Origin: Bradyrhizobium sp. 141
Lineage (GTDB): Bacteria > Pseudomonadota > Alphaproteobacteria > Rhizobiales > Xanthobacteraceae
Reading direction: 5' to 3'
Length of the DNA stretch: 64,000 nt
Assembly: GCF_023074055.1 (NCBI RefSeq)
Contig: NZ_JADPKR010000108.1
Location: 1-64,000, forward strand
In this document: one piece after another, positions 26,176-33,128 of the stretch
How the letters are laid out: each line of letters begins with the position of its first letter
Numbering within the stretch: the stretch's first letter is position 1
The notes under the pieces: generated by a model
Database searches by the model: none
What the model saw: the letters and a program-made list of their open reading frames with translations, nothing else
Told to the model about the DNA's origin: nothing
Translations under genes and position numbers: made by a program

Positions 26176-27426
26176 ATGAAGGCGATAATCATCGGTGGCG
26201 GTATCGGTGGTCTCACAACGGCATTGATGCTGCGCTCGCGCGGCCTGGACTGTGAGATCTTCGAGCAGGCCGACACCATTCGCGAGCTCGGCGTCGGAAT
26301 CAACACGCTGCCGCATGCGATGCGCGAGCTCGCCGGTCTCGGCCTGTTGCAGAAGCTCGACGAGGTCGCGATCCGCACCGATCAGCTCTATTATCTCAAT
26401 CGCCACGGCCAGGAGGTCTGGCGCGAAGCCCGCGGCATCGACGCCGGCCACGACGTGCCGCAATTCTCGATCCATCGCGGCCGCCTCCAGGGCGTCATCC
26501 ATCGCGCCGTCGAGGAGAGGCTCGGGGTGGGCGCAATCCACACCGGCTGCCGGCTTGGTGCGTTCACGCAGGATGAGGGCGGCGTCACCGCCTATTTCTT
26601 TGATCGTGCGGGCGCCCATGTCCACACGGCGCGCGGCGATATCCTGATCGGCGCCGACGGTATCCATTCACGCGTCCGGGAGACGTTGTTCCCGAACGAG
26701 GGCCCACCGTGCTGGAACGGCCTGATGCTATGGCGCGGTGCGCGCGACTGGCCGCTGTTCCTCACCGGCAAATCGATGATCGTGGCCGGCGGCCTCAATG
26801 CCAAGGTGGTGATCTATCCGATCGCAGAAGGGTCGAGCCCGGCGAGTCGCCTGACCAACTGGGCCGTGCTGGTGAAGGTGGGCGAGGGCAACGCGCCGCC
26901 GCCGCGGAAAGAAGACTGGTCGCGGCCGGGCCGCCGCGAGGAACTGATGCCGCATGTCGCGCGCTTCTCCGTGCCCTACGTCGACGTGAAGAGCCTGATC
27001 TCGGCGACGCCCGAATTCTACGAATATCCGACCTGCGACCGCGATGCCTTGCCGTACTGGTCGTCCGGACGCGTCACGCTGCTCGGCGACGCCGCGCACC
27101 CCATGTATCCGGTCGGCTCCAATGGCGCGTCACAGGCGATCCTCGATGCGCGCTGCCTTGCGGACGCGCTGGTGCGCGCCGAGCATCCGCGCCAGGCGCT
27201 GCTCGAGTACGAGAAGAAGCGTCTGCCGATGACGGCCGACATCGTCCGCTCCAACCGGCGCGGCGGTCCCGAGGGCGTCATCGACGCCGTCGAGCAGCTC
27301 GCGCCAGATGGATTCGACAACGTCGACAACGTCCTGAGCTATTCCCAGCGCGAGGCCATCGTACGCGGCTATGCCACCAAGGCAGGCTTCGCCGCCGTGC
27401 CGGGACTTGCAGCGGTCCGTGGGTAA
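26176..27426 (+). CDS. FAD-dependent monooxygenase, PhzS/3-hydroxybenzoate-hydroxylase-like
   Basis: A class A flavoprotein hydroxylase, 416 residues. The Rossmann motif is IIGGGIGGLTTALMLRSRG, the DG motif lies in ILIGADGIHSRVRE and the second FAD motif in VTLLGDAAHPMYPVGSNGAS. The VGINTLPHAMREL block is typical of the flavin-dependent oxidoreductases related to PhzS and 3-hydroxybenzoate 6-hydroxylase. It starts 51 nt after the fused enzyme gene, probably in one transcript. Its substrate may be a free hydroxy- or amino-benzoate feeding the same pathway. Confidence 0.9.
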   Translation: MKAIIIGGGIGGLTTALMLRSRGLDCEIFEQADTIRELGVGINTLPHAMRELAGLGLLQKLDEVAIRTDQLYYLNRHGQEVWREARGIDAGHDVPQFSIHRGRLQGVIHRAVEERLGVGAIHTGCRLGAFTQDEGGVTAYFFDRAGAHVHTARGDILIGADGIHSRVRETLFPNEGPPCWNGLMLWRGARDWPLFLTGKSMIVAGGLNAKVVIYPIAEGSSPASRLTNWAVLVKVGEGNAPPPRKEDWSRPGRREELMPHVARFSVPYVDVKSLISATPEFYEYPTCDRDALPYWSSGRVTLLGDAAHPMYPVGSNGASQAILDARCLADALVRAEHPRQALLEYEKKRLPMTADIVRSNRRGGPEGVIDAVEQLAPDGFDNVDNVLSYSQREAIVRGYATKAGFAAVPGLAAVRG

Positions 27427-27435
27427 GACGCGCTG

Positions 27436-27891
27436 CTAGCCGCCGGGCGGCGGCGGCAGGAAGTGGATGTTGAACTCGGCGGCCATCGCCACCACGTCCT
27501 CCGGCTTCTGTTCCTTCATGTTGTGAAGGCCCCAGAACAGGTCGAACAGTTTGCGGCTTGGCGAGACCCAGAACAAAACCTTTGCGGTCTGCTCCGACTT
27601 GTTGAAGATGCCGTGCGGCACGCCCATGCCGAGGCGGATCAAATCGCCAGCGGTTGCCTGCGACTCCGAATTGCCGAGCATGAAGTCGAGCTTGCCCTCC
27701 AGCATGTAGAGATACTCATCCTGGTCGGGGTGAATGTGCGGCGGCACGAACGTGCCCGGCGGCAATGTCGCGTGCCATGAGAAGCTGTGTTCGGTGTAGC
27801 TCTTCGGCACATAGGTCTGGCCGAGGATGTTCCAGGAAATTCCCTGGATGCCCTCGTTGGCCCGCGTGATGCCGGTGATTTCGCTCTTCAT
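27436..27891 (-). CDS. Cupin-domain protein
   Basis: A single cupin of 151 residues. Motif 1 gives H52, H54 and E59 (PPHIHPDQDEYLYMLEG) and motif 2 gives H93 (GVPHGIFN), the full set of metal ligands, so a metal-dependent role is possible. The start at 27891 has AGGGAGGAGGACTGCA upstream, a very strong SD. It is 32 nt downstream of the binding-protein gene on the same strand, and converges on the monooxygenase gene with a 9-nt gap. Related cupins act as aromatic-ring dioxygenases or sensory proteins; the substrate is not known. Confidence 0.88.
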   Translation of the reverse strand: MKSEITGITRANEGIQGISWNILGQTYVPKSYTEHSFSWHATLPPGTFVPPHIHPDQDEYLYMLEGKLDFMLGNSESQATAGDLIRLGMGVPHGIFNKSEQTAKVLFWVSPSRKLFDLFWGLHNMKEQKPEDVVAMAAEFNIHFLPPPPGG

Positions 27892-27923
27892 TGCAGTCCT
27901 CCTCCCTTGACGCGACGCGCGGC

Positions 27924-29099
27924 TTAGTTCGCCGCCTTGCAGTCCTTGGCATAGCGATCGCCGTAATTCTCGAAGACCTTCTGGACGATCTCGGTCTGGA
28001 ACTTGCCGTCCGAACGCTTGGCGACCTTGGTCAGGTAGAAGTCCTGGATCGGATAGCCGTTGGTGTTGAACTTGAAAGCGCCGCGCAGCGAGGTGAAGTC
28101 GGCCTTCTTCAGCGCGGTCCGGACGGCGTCCTTGTTCGAGAGGTCGCCCTTCACGGCCTTGACCGCACTGTCGATCAGCATTGCGGCGTCATACGCCTGG
28201 AAGGCGTAGGTGCCGGGCACAATGTTATAGGCGGCCTCGTAGGAGGCGACGAACTTCTTGTTCTGGGGATTGTCGAGGTTGGGCGCCCAGTTCGCGCCGC
28301 CGAACATGCCGACGGCCGCGTCCTGCTGCGCCGGCAGGGTTGATTCATCCACCGTGAACGCCGACAGCACCGGAATGCTGTCGGCGAGCCCGGCCTGCCG
28401 GTATTGCTTGACCAGATTGACGCCGAGGCCGCCCGGCATGAACGTGAAGAGGGCATCGGGCTTCTGCGAGGAGATCTTGGACAACTCCGGCTGGAAATCC
28501 AGCGTGTTCAGCGGCATGTAGGATTCCTCGACGATCTCGCCCTTGTAGTCGAGCTTGAAGCCCGCCACCGAATCCTTGCCGGCCTGATAGTTCGGCACCA
28601 TCAGGTACATGCGCTTGTAGCCGCGATCCTGCGCCACCTTGCCGAGGATCTCGTGCACCTGGTCGTTCTGGTAGGACGTCACATAGAAGAACGGATTGCA
28701 GTCCTTGCCGGCGAACGTCGACGGACCGGCATTGGGGCTGATCAGGAAGGTTTTCGATTCCGTCACGGGCCGGTGGATCGCCTGCAGGATGTTGGAGAAG
28801 ATCGGGCCGATCACGAAGTCGACCTTGTCGCGCTCCAGGAGGCCCTTGACCTTGGTCACCCCCGCGTCCGGCTTGAGTTCATCGTCGACCACGACGACCT
28901 CGACATCACGGCCGCCCATCTTGCTGCCGAGATCCTTCACCGCAAGTGCAAAGCCGTCGCGAACCTGCTGGCCGAGCGCGGCCGCGGGCCCCGACAGGGT
29001 CACGATCACGCCCAGCTTGATCTTGTCCTCGGCGAGGGCTGGGGTCATCGCGGTGCCAAGCAGCGCGGTGGCTGCGGCCAAGGTCATTTGCATCTTCAT
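27924..29099 (-). CDS. Branched-chain-amino-acid-type ABC substrate-binding protein
   Basis: A LivK-like (Peripla_BP_6) periplasmic protein. The signal peptide is MKMQMTLAAATALLGTAMTP with cleavage after ALA, followed by IKLGVIVTLSGPAAALGQQV and VKGLLERDKVDFVIGPI, typical of this family. The ATG at 29099 has GAGGGACAGATC upstream; a longer frame from 29237 is unsupported. Such proteins bind aromatic acids in several rhizobia, and its position beside the MarR gene suggests it captures the aromatic inducer. No LivHMGF permease or ATPase genes are in the window, so partners must be elsewhere. Confidence 0.92.
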   Translation of the reverse strand: MKMQMTLAAATALLGTAMTPALAEDKIKLGVIVTLSGPAAALGQQVRDGFALAVKDLGSKMGGRDVEVVVVDDELKPDAGVTKVKGLLERDKVDFVIGPIFSNILQAIHRPVTESKTFLISPNAGPSTFAGKDCNPFFYVTSYQNDQVHEILGKVAQDRGYKRMYLMVPNYQAGKDSVAGFKLDYKGEIVEESYMPLNTLDFQPELSKISSQKPDALFTFMPGGLGVNLVKQYRQAGLADSIPVLSAFTVDESTLPAQQDAAVGMFGGANWAPNLDNPQNKKFVASYEAAYNIVPGTYAFQAYDAAMLIDSAVKAVKGDLSNKDAVRTALKKADFTSLRGAFKFNTNGYPIQDFYLTKVAKRSDGKFQTEIVQKVFENYGDRYAKDCKAAN

Positions 29100-29240
29100 G
29101 ATCTGTCCCTCGTGACTTTCGGCGAGCGTTGCAGGCCGCGTACTCCGATCCAAGCTTATGCCGATGATGGCTGCCGCGGCAAGCAAGCTCAAGGCGTCGC
29201 CATCCGAGCGGCAGTGTGCATGCAAGCGTCGCGCCAATTA

Positions 29241-29254
29241 TTTGAAGCCTAAAG
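29241..29254. promoter_or_regulatory. Candidate MarR operator, site C
   Basis: TTTGAAGCCTAAAG matches TTTTAAGCCTAAAA at 12 of 14 positions. It lies in the divergent region, 142 nt upstream of the binding-protein start (29099) and 83 nt before marR. Confidence 0.55.
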
Positions 29255-29309
29255 AAATTCACGTGCGGTCGATTGTTGCAGCTTTGGACTTGCGGCCGGC
29301 TTCAATTTA

Positions 29310-29323
29310 TTTGAAGCTCAAAA
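29310..29323. promoter_or_regulatory. Candidate MarR operator, site D
   Basis: TTTGAAGCTCAAAA has arms TTTGA and TCAAA and matches the consensus at 11 of 14 positions. It ends 14 nt before the marR start codon, as expected for an autorepression site. Confidence 0.6.
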
Positions 29324-29336
29324 TGTTGGGGAATCC

Positions 29337-29867
29337 GTGCCGGCGCCAATGCCCGCCGAGAGTGACTGCACCGAGATGCTCGATTCCGAGACCAAGGCCG
29401 TCGAAACGCCGGAAGACCACGCCGAAGAGCTTCGGCTGTGGTTGCGCCTCCTGACCTGTACGACCCTGATCGAGGGCGAGGTTCGCGGCCGGCTGCGGCA
29501 GCGGTTCGACGTCACGCTGCCCCGCTTCGATCTGATGGCGCAGCTCGACAAGGCGCCTGATGGCATGACGCTGTCCGATGTCTCCAAGCGCATGATGGTG
29601 TCGAACGGCAACGTCACAGGTCTCGTCGAGCGCCTTGTGGAATCCGGCCATCTCGATCGTCGCACCTCGGAGACGGATCGCCGTGTCCAGGTGATCCGCC
29701 TCACGAAGCTCGGCCGCGCCGAGTTCCGCAGGATGGCTGCGGAGCACGAGACCTGGATCGCCGATCTCTTCGCCGACCTCTCGCCGAAGGATGTGCGTGA
29801 ATTGATGCGCCTCCTCGCCAAGACCAAGGCGTCCGCGCAGAAATCGGCCGCGCGCCGCCGGCCGTAA
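29337..29867 (+). CDS. MarR-family transcriptional regulator
   Basis: A winged-helix regulator of 176 residues. The helix-turn-helix is around MTLSDVSKRMMVSNGNVTGL and the wing DRRTSETDRRVQVIRLT, both standard MarR blocks. An N-terminal helix (EELRLWLRLLTCTTLIEGEV) would make the dimer interface. The start is GTG 29337; an in-frame ATG at 29349 is an alternative. MarR proteins of aromatic pathways (BadR, CouR, HcaR types) are released from DNA by a ligand, often an aryl-CoA. Six sites resembling its own promoter site D flank the surrounding genes, so it is probably the local repressor. Confidence 0.93.
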   Translation: MPAPMPAESDCTEMLDSETKAVETPEDHAEELRLWLRLLTCTTLIEGEVRGRLRQRFDVTLPRFDLMAQLDKAPDGMTLSDVSKRMMVSNGNVTGLVERLVESGHLDRRTSETDRRVQVIRLTKLGRAEFRRMAAEHETWIADLFADLSPKDVRELMRLLAKTKASAQKSAARRRP

Positions 29868-29948
29868 GCGCGGGGCCGCCAGGCCGCCAATCCCTTTTGC
29901 CGCAGGAAAAAGCACGGCATGCCCAAAATCCGCTATTGCGCCGAATTG

Positions 29949-29962
29949 TTTTAAGCCTAAAA
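29949..29962. promoter_or_regulatory. Candidate MarR operator, site E
   Basis: TTTTAAGCCTAAAA is a palindrome apart from its two central bases and the exact reverse complement of site B. It lies 51 nt upstream of the ATG of the 2-aminobenzoate-CoA ligase gene. Confidence 0.65.
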
Positions 29963-30013
29963 TGTTTTCCAGATCGTGCTGCCGGGTGCAATCCATGCTG
30001 AAAGGAGCGTGCG

Positions 30014-31705
30014 ATGGCCAACGCCGCCAAAGTTCAAGTGACGGGCTCGCATGACGGCAACGCTGCGTCGGCCCATGTCGATACGTTCGCGCAGCAGCAT
30101 CTGCCGCCGCGCGAGCTCTGGCCCGAGTTCATCTTCACACGGCCGGAGCTGCGCTATCCGCCTCGATTGAACTGCGTCAGCTATTTCCTCGACCGCTGGG
30201 TCGAGCAGGGGCATGGCGATGCGCCTTGCGTCATCAGCCCCGCCGTCAGCTACACCTATCGCGAGCTGCAAGCCCTCGTGAATCGCATCGCCAACGTGCT
30301 GGTCGGCAAGCTCGGCCTTGTCCCCGGCGGTCGCGTGCTGTTGCGCTCGGCCAACAATCCCATGATGGTCGCGACCTATCTCGCGGTGATCAAGGCCGGC
30401 GGCATCGTCGTGGCGACGATGCCGCTGCTGCGCGCCAAGGAGCTGTCCTATCCGATTCAGAAGGCGGAGATTGCGCTCGCGCTGTGCGACGGCAAGCTTG
30501 CCGAAGAAATGGAGAAGGCGAAAGCTGCTGCGCCGACTCTCAGACGGGTTGTTTATTGGGGCAATGGCGCGGCGGACTCGCTCGAAGCTCTGATTGCCGG
30601 CGCCAGTGCGGAGTTCAAAGCCGTCGATACCGCCTCCGACGATGTCTGCCTGATCGCCTTCACGTCGGGCACGACAGGCGATCCCAAGGGCACCATGCAT
30701 TTCCATCGCGACATGCTCGCGGTTTGCGACGGCTATGCGCGCAACATCTTGCGGGCCGAGCAGAAAGATCGCTTCGTCGGCTCGGCGCCGCTCGCGTTCA
30801 CGTTCGGCTTCGGCGGCGTGCTGTTTCCGATGCATATCGGCGCCTCCTTCGTCGTGCTGGAGAAGACGACGCCGGACGACATGCTGGCGGCGATCGAGCA
30901 ATACAAGACCACGGTTTGCTTCACGGCGCCGACCGCATACCGGGCGATGATCGGCAAGCTGCCGGGCCGCGACATCTCCTCGCTTCGCAAATGTGTTTCC
31001 GCAGGCGAGACCCTGCCCAAGCCAACCTTCGACGCCTGGCTCAAGGCCGCCGGCATCAAACTGATGGACGGCATCGGCTCGACCGAGCTGCTGCACATCT
31101 TCATCAGCGCGACCGAGGACGAGATCCGTCCCGGCGCCACCGGAAAGCCCGTTCCGGGCTATGAAGCCAAGATCGTCGACGATGAGGGCCGTGACGTTCC
31201 GCCGGGCACCATGGGGAAGCTTGCGGTGCGCGGGCCGACCGGCTGTCGCTATCTCGCCGACGAGCGGCAGCGCAAATACGTCCAGAACGGCTGGAACATC
31301 ACCGGCGACACCTATCTGATGGATAGCGACGGCTATTTCTGGTACCAGTCGCGCTCCGACGACATGATCGTGTCGGCCGGCTACAATATCGCGGGCACGG
31401 ACGTCGAGGCGGCACTGCTCACGCATCCGGCGGTGGCCGAGTGCGGTGTGGTCGGCGCCCCGGACGAGGCGCGCGGCATGATCGTGAAGGCCTATGTCGT
31501 CGCGGCGCCCGGCGTGACACCGGACGCGCAGCTCGTGACCGAGTTGCAGGAGCATGTCAAACGCGAGATTGCGCCGTACAAATATCCGCGCGCGATCGAG
31601 TTCGTGACGCAACTCCCGAAGACCGAGACCGGAAAATTGAAGCGCTTTGCCTTGCGGCAACTGGCGCAGGCCGCGGTGACGTCCTCGGGCGTTGCGGCGG
31701 AATGA
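30014..31705 (+). CDS. 2-aminobenzoate-CoA ligase (anthranilate-CoA ligase) type
   Basis: An ANL-superfamily ligase of 563 residues, closer to benzoate/2-aminobenzoate-CoA ligases than to fatty-acid ligases. The motifs are IAFTSGTTGDPKGTMHFHRD (A3), DGIGSTELLHIFIS (A5), GWNITGDTYLMDSDG (A7), VSAGYNIAGTDVEAAL (A8) and KTETGKLKRFALRQL (A10). The N-terminal region has LPPRELWPEFIFT and YPPRLNCVSYFLDR, as in AbmG-like enzymes. The product 2-aminobenzoyl-CoA would be the substrate of the fused enzyme at 23773. The start has GAAAGGAGCGTGCG upstream, and candidate operator E lies ahead. Confidence 0.9.
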   Translation: MANAAKVQVTGSHDGNAASAHVDTFAQQHLPPRELWPEFIFTRPELRYPPRLNCVSYFLDRWVEQGHGDAPCVISPAVSYTYRELQALVNRIANVLVGKLGLVPGGRVLLRSANNPMMVATYLAVIKAGGIVVATMPLLRAKELSYPIQKAEIALALCDGKLAEEMEKAKAAAPTLRRVVYWGNGAADSLEALIAGASAEFKAVDTASDDVCLIAFTSGTTGDPKGTMHFHRDMLAVCDGYARNILRAEQKDRFVGSAPLAFTFGFGGVLFPMHIGASFVVLEKTTPDDMLAAIEQYKTTVCFTAPTAYRAMIGKLPGRDISSLRKCVSAGETLPKPTFDAWLKAAGIKLMDGIGSTELLHIFISATEDEIRPGATGKPVPGYEAKIVDDEGRDVPPGTMGKLAVRGPTGCRYLADERQRKYVQNGWNITGDTYLMDSDGYFWYQSRSDDMIVSAGYNIAGTDVEAALLTHPAVAECGVVGAPDEARGMIVKAYVVAAPGVTPDAQLVTELQEHVKREIAPYKYPRAIEFVTQLPKTETGKLKRFALRQLAQAAVTSSGVAAE

Positions 31706-31718
31706 GAAGGATGGAAAA

Positions 31719-32183
31719 TTGTCCGTGACGACGCCGAAAGGCCCGCAGCTTGCGGTGCTGCCGACCGCAGCCGAGGATGACACCCGTCCGCGGGTGCAGG
31801 TGCTCCAGCCGTCGGGGTGGCCGATGCCGAAGGGCTATGCCAATGGCATGGCCGCTGAGGGCCGCATCGTCGTCACCGGCGGGGTGATCGGCTGGGATGC
31901 CGAAGAGCGTCTCGCCGATGGCTTCGTTGCGCAGGTGCACCAGACCTTGCGCAACATCGCCGCCATCCTGACTGAGGCCGGTGCAGGGCCAGAGCACCTC
32001 GTGCGGTTGACCTGGTACGTGGTCGACATGGACGAGTACCTGTCCAACCTGAAGGATCTCGGCAAGATCTACCGTGCCATCTTCGGCGCGCACTATCCGG
32101 CGATGGCGCTGGTGCAGGTGGTGCGCCTCGTGGAAAAGGCGGCGCGCGTCGAGATCGAGGCCACCGCCGTCATTCCGCGCTGA
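31719..32183 (+). CDS. RidA-family (enamine/imine deaminase-like) protein
   Basis: A YjgF/RidA/UK114 fold of about 154 residues. The conserved QVHQTLRNIAAILTEAGAG, LVRLTWYVVDMDEYL and C-terminal VVRLVEKAARVEIEATAVIP blocks are present; the last supplies the Arg and Glu of the active site. RidA proteins hydrolyse enamines and imines. I chose TTG 31719 because AGAAGGA ends 7 nt before it; a frame open from 31692 or GTG 31725 are alternatives. The gene starts 13 nt after the ligase. Because the fused enzyme makes an enamine-like 2-amino-5-oxocyclohexene carboxyl-CoA, this protein could carry out the deamination. Confidence 0.85.
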   Translation: MSVTTPKGPQLAVLPTAAEDDTRPRVQVLQPSGWPMPKGYANGMAAEGRIVVTGGVIGWDAEERLADGFVAQVHQTLRNIAAILTEAGAGPEHLVRLTWYVVDMDEYLSNLKDLGKIYRAIFGAHYPAMALVQVVRLVEKAARVEIEATAVIPR

Positions 32184-32189
32184 CGCGCG

Positions 32190-32924
32190 TCAGCTGGCCT
32201 TGGCGAGCTCGTCGTCCTCGGGCGAGTTCAGATAGATGCCCGACATGGTGTCGACCCAGCACAGATGGTCGTGCACCTTCTTCACACCCTCGACGTTCTC
32301 CGCTGCGACGATCGCGGCCTGCCGTGTGCGCTCTTCGGTGATGACCCCGCTGAGGTGAGCGATGCCGTCGCGGACGATGACGTTCAGTCCGAACGGACAC
32401 CAGTCGTTCTTCTCCATGGTGTCGATGATGCGGTTGCGAATGTGGTCGTCGTCTGCGGTCGGATCCCGCACGTCGCGGGCGAGCCCCGCCACCGCCTGCA
32501 GCAGATTGGCGCGGGAAACGATCCCGACGACCTTGTCGCCGCGCACCACCGGCAGCCGCTTCACGTTGTTGCGCTCCATGAAGTCGACGATCTCGGCGAG
32601 CGCCGTATCCTCCGTGATGGTCACGACCGACGCGGTCATCACCTCCGCGACCTTGCGGCCGTGCTCATGGACGAAGTCGCTGGCGGATTTGCCCGGACCG
32701 AGGATGAACCGCAGCCAGCGTCCGCGCTTGCGCCCGGTGCCGATTTCGCTGCGGCGGATGAAATCTCCTTCCGAAACGACGCCGACCAGCTTGCCGGTAT
32801 CGTCGACCACCGTGAGACCGCTGACGTGCCGTTTCAGCATGATATTCGCCGCCTCGACGATGCTGGTGTCGGGATTAACCGAGATGACCGACCTGGTCAT
32901 GATCTGGTGGGCGCGCATGGACAA
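32190..32924 (-). CDS. CBS-domain protein with C-terminal BON domain
   Basis: Two CBS motifs are visible (about 8-62, with SGLTVVDDTGKLVGVVSEGD; and about 92-148, with NNVKRLPVVRGDKVVGIVSR). A BON domain follows (about 160-235, with LNVIVRDGIAHLSGVI). CBS pairs bind adenine nucleotides and sense energy charge; BON domains often bind membranes or phospholipid. The linker has a basic stretch (GTGRKRGRWLRF). An FNR/FixK-type box lies 58 nt upstream of the ATG, so low-oxygen induction is likely. It converges on the RidA-like gene with a 6-nt gap. Confidence 0.9.
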   Translation of the reverse strand: MSMRAHQIMTRSVISVNPDTSIVEAANIMLKRHVSGLTVVDDTGKLVGVVSEGDFIRRSEIGTGRKRGRWLRFILGPGKSASDFVHEHGRKVAEVMTASVVTITEDTALAEIVDFMERNNVKRLPVVRGDKVVGIVSRANLLQAVAGLARDVRDPTADDDHIRNRIIDTMEKNDWCPFGLNVIVRDGIAHLSGVITEERTRQAAIVAAENVEGVKKVHDHLCWVDTMSGIYLNSPEDDELAKAS

Positions 32925-32982
32925 CTCCGCTGGCTTGTCGAATTTCGATACGCAAAAATTAGCTGAGGCATCTAGGTGCGGC

Positions 32983-32996
32983 TTGACTCAGGTCAA
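32983..32996. promoter_or_regulatory. FNR/FixK-type box upstream of the CBS-BON gene and phaC
   Basis: TTGACTCAGGTCAA fits TTGA-N6-TCAA exactly. It lies 58 nt before the minus-strand CBS-BON start and 132 nt before the phaC start, so one dimer could serve both. Confidence 0.7.
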
Positions 32997-33128
32997 TCGG
33001 ACGAAGCCCCTCCATCCTGATTAAGCAATTGTGATCCGCGCCCGGATTTGATGCAGCTCAACGCGTATGCGAAGCCGGGCCATATCCTGCCGTCGACGTA
33101 GAACAGAAGCCCTCGGGAACATTGAGCC

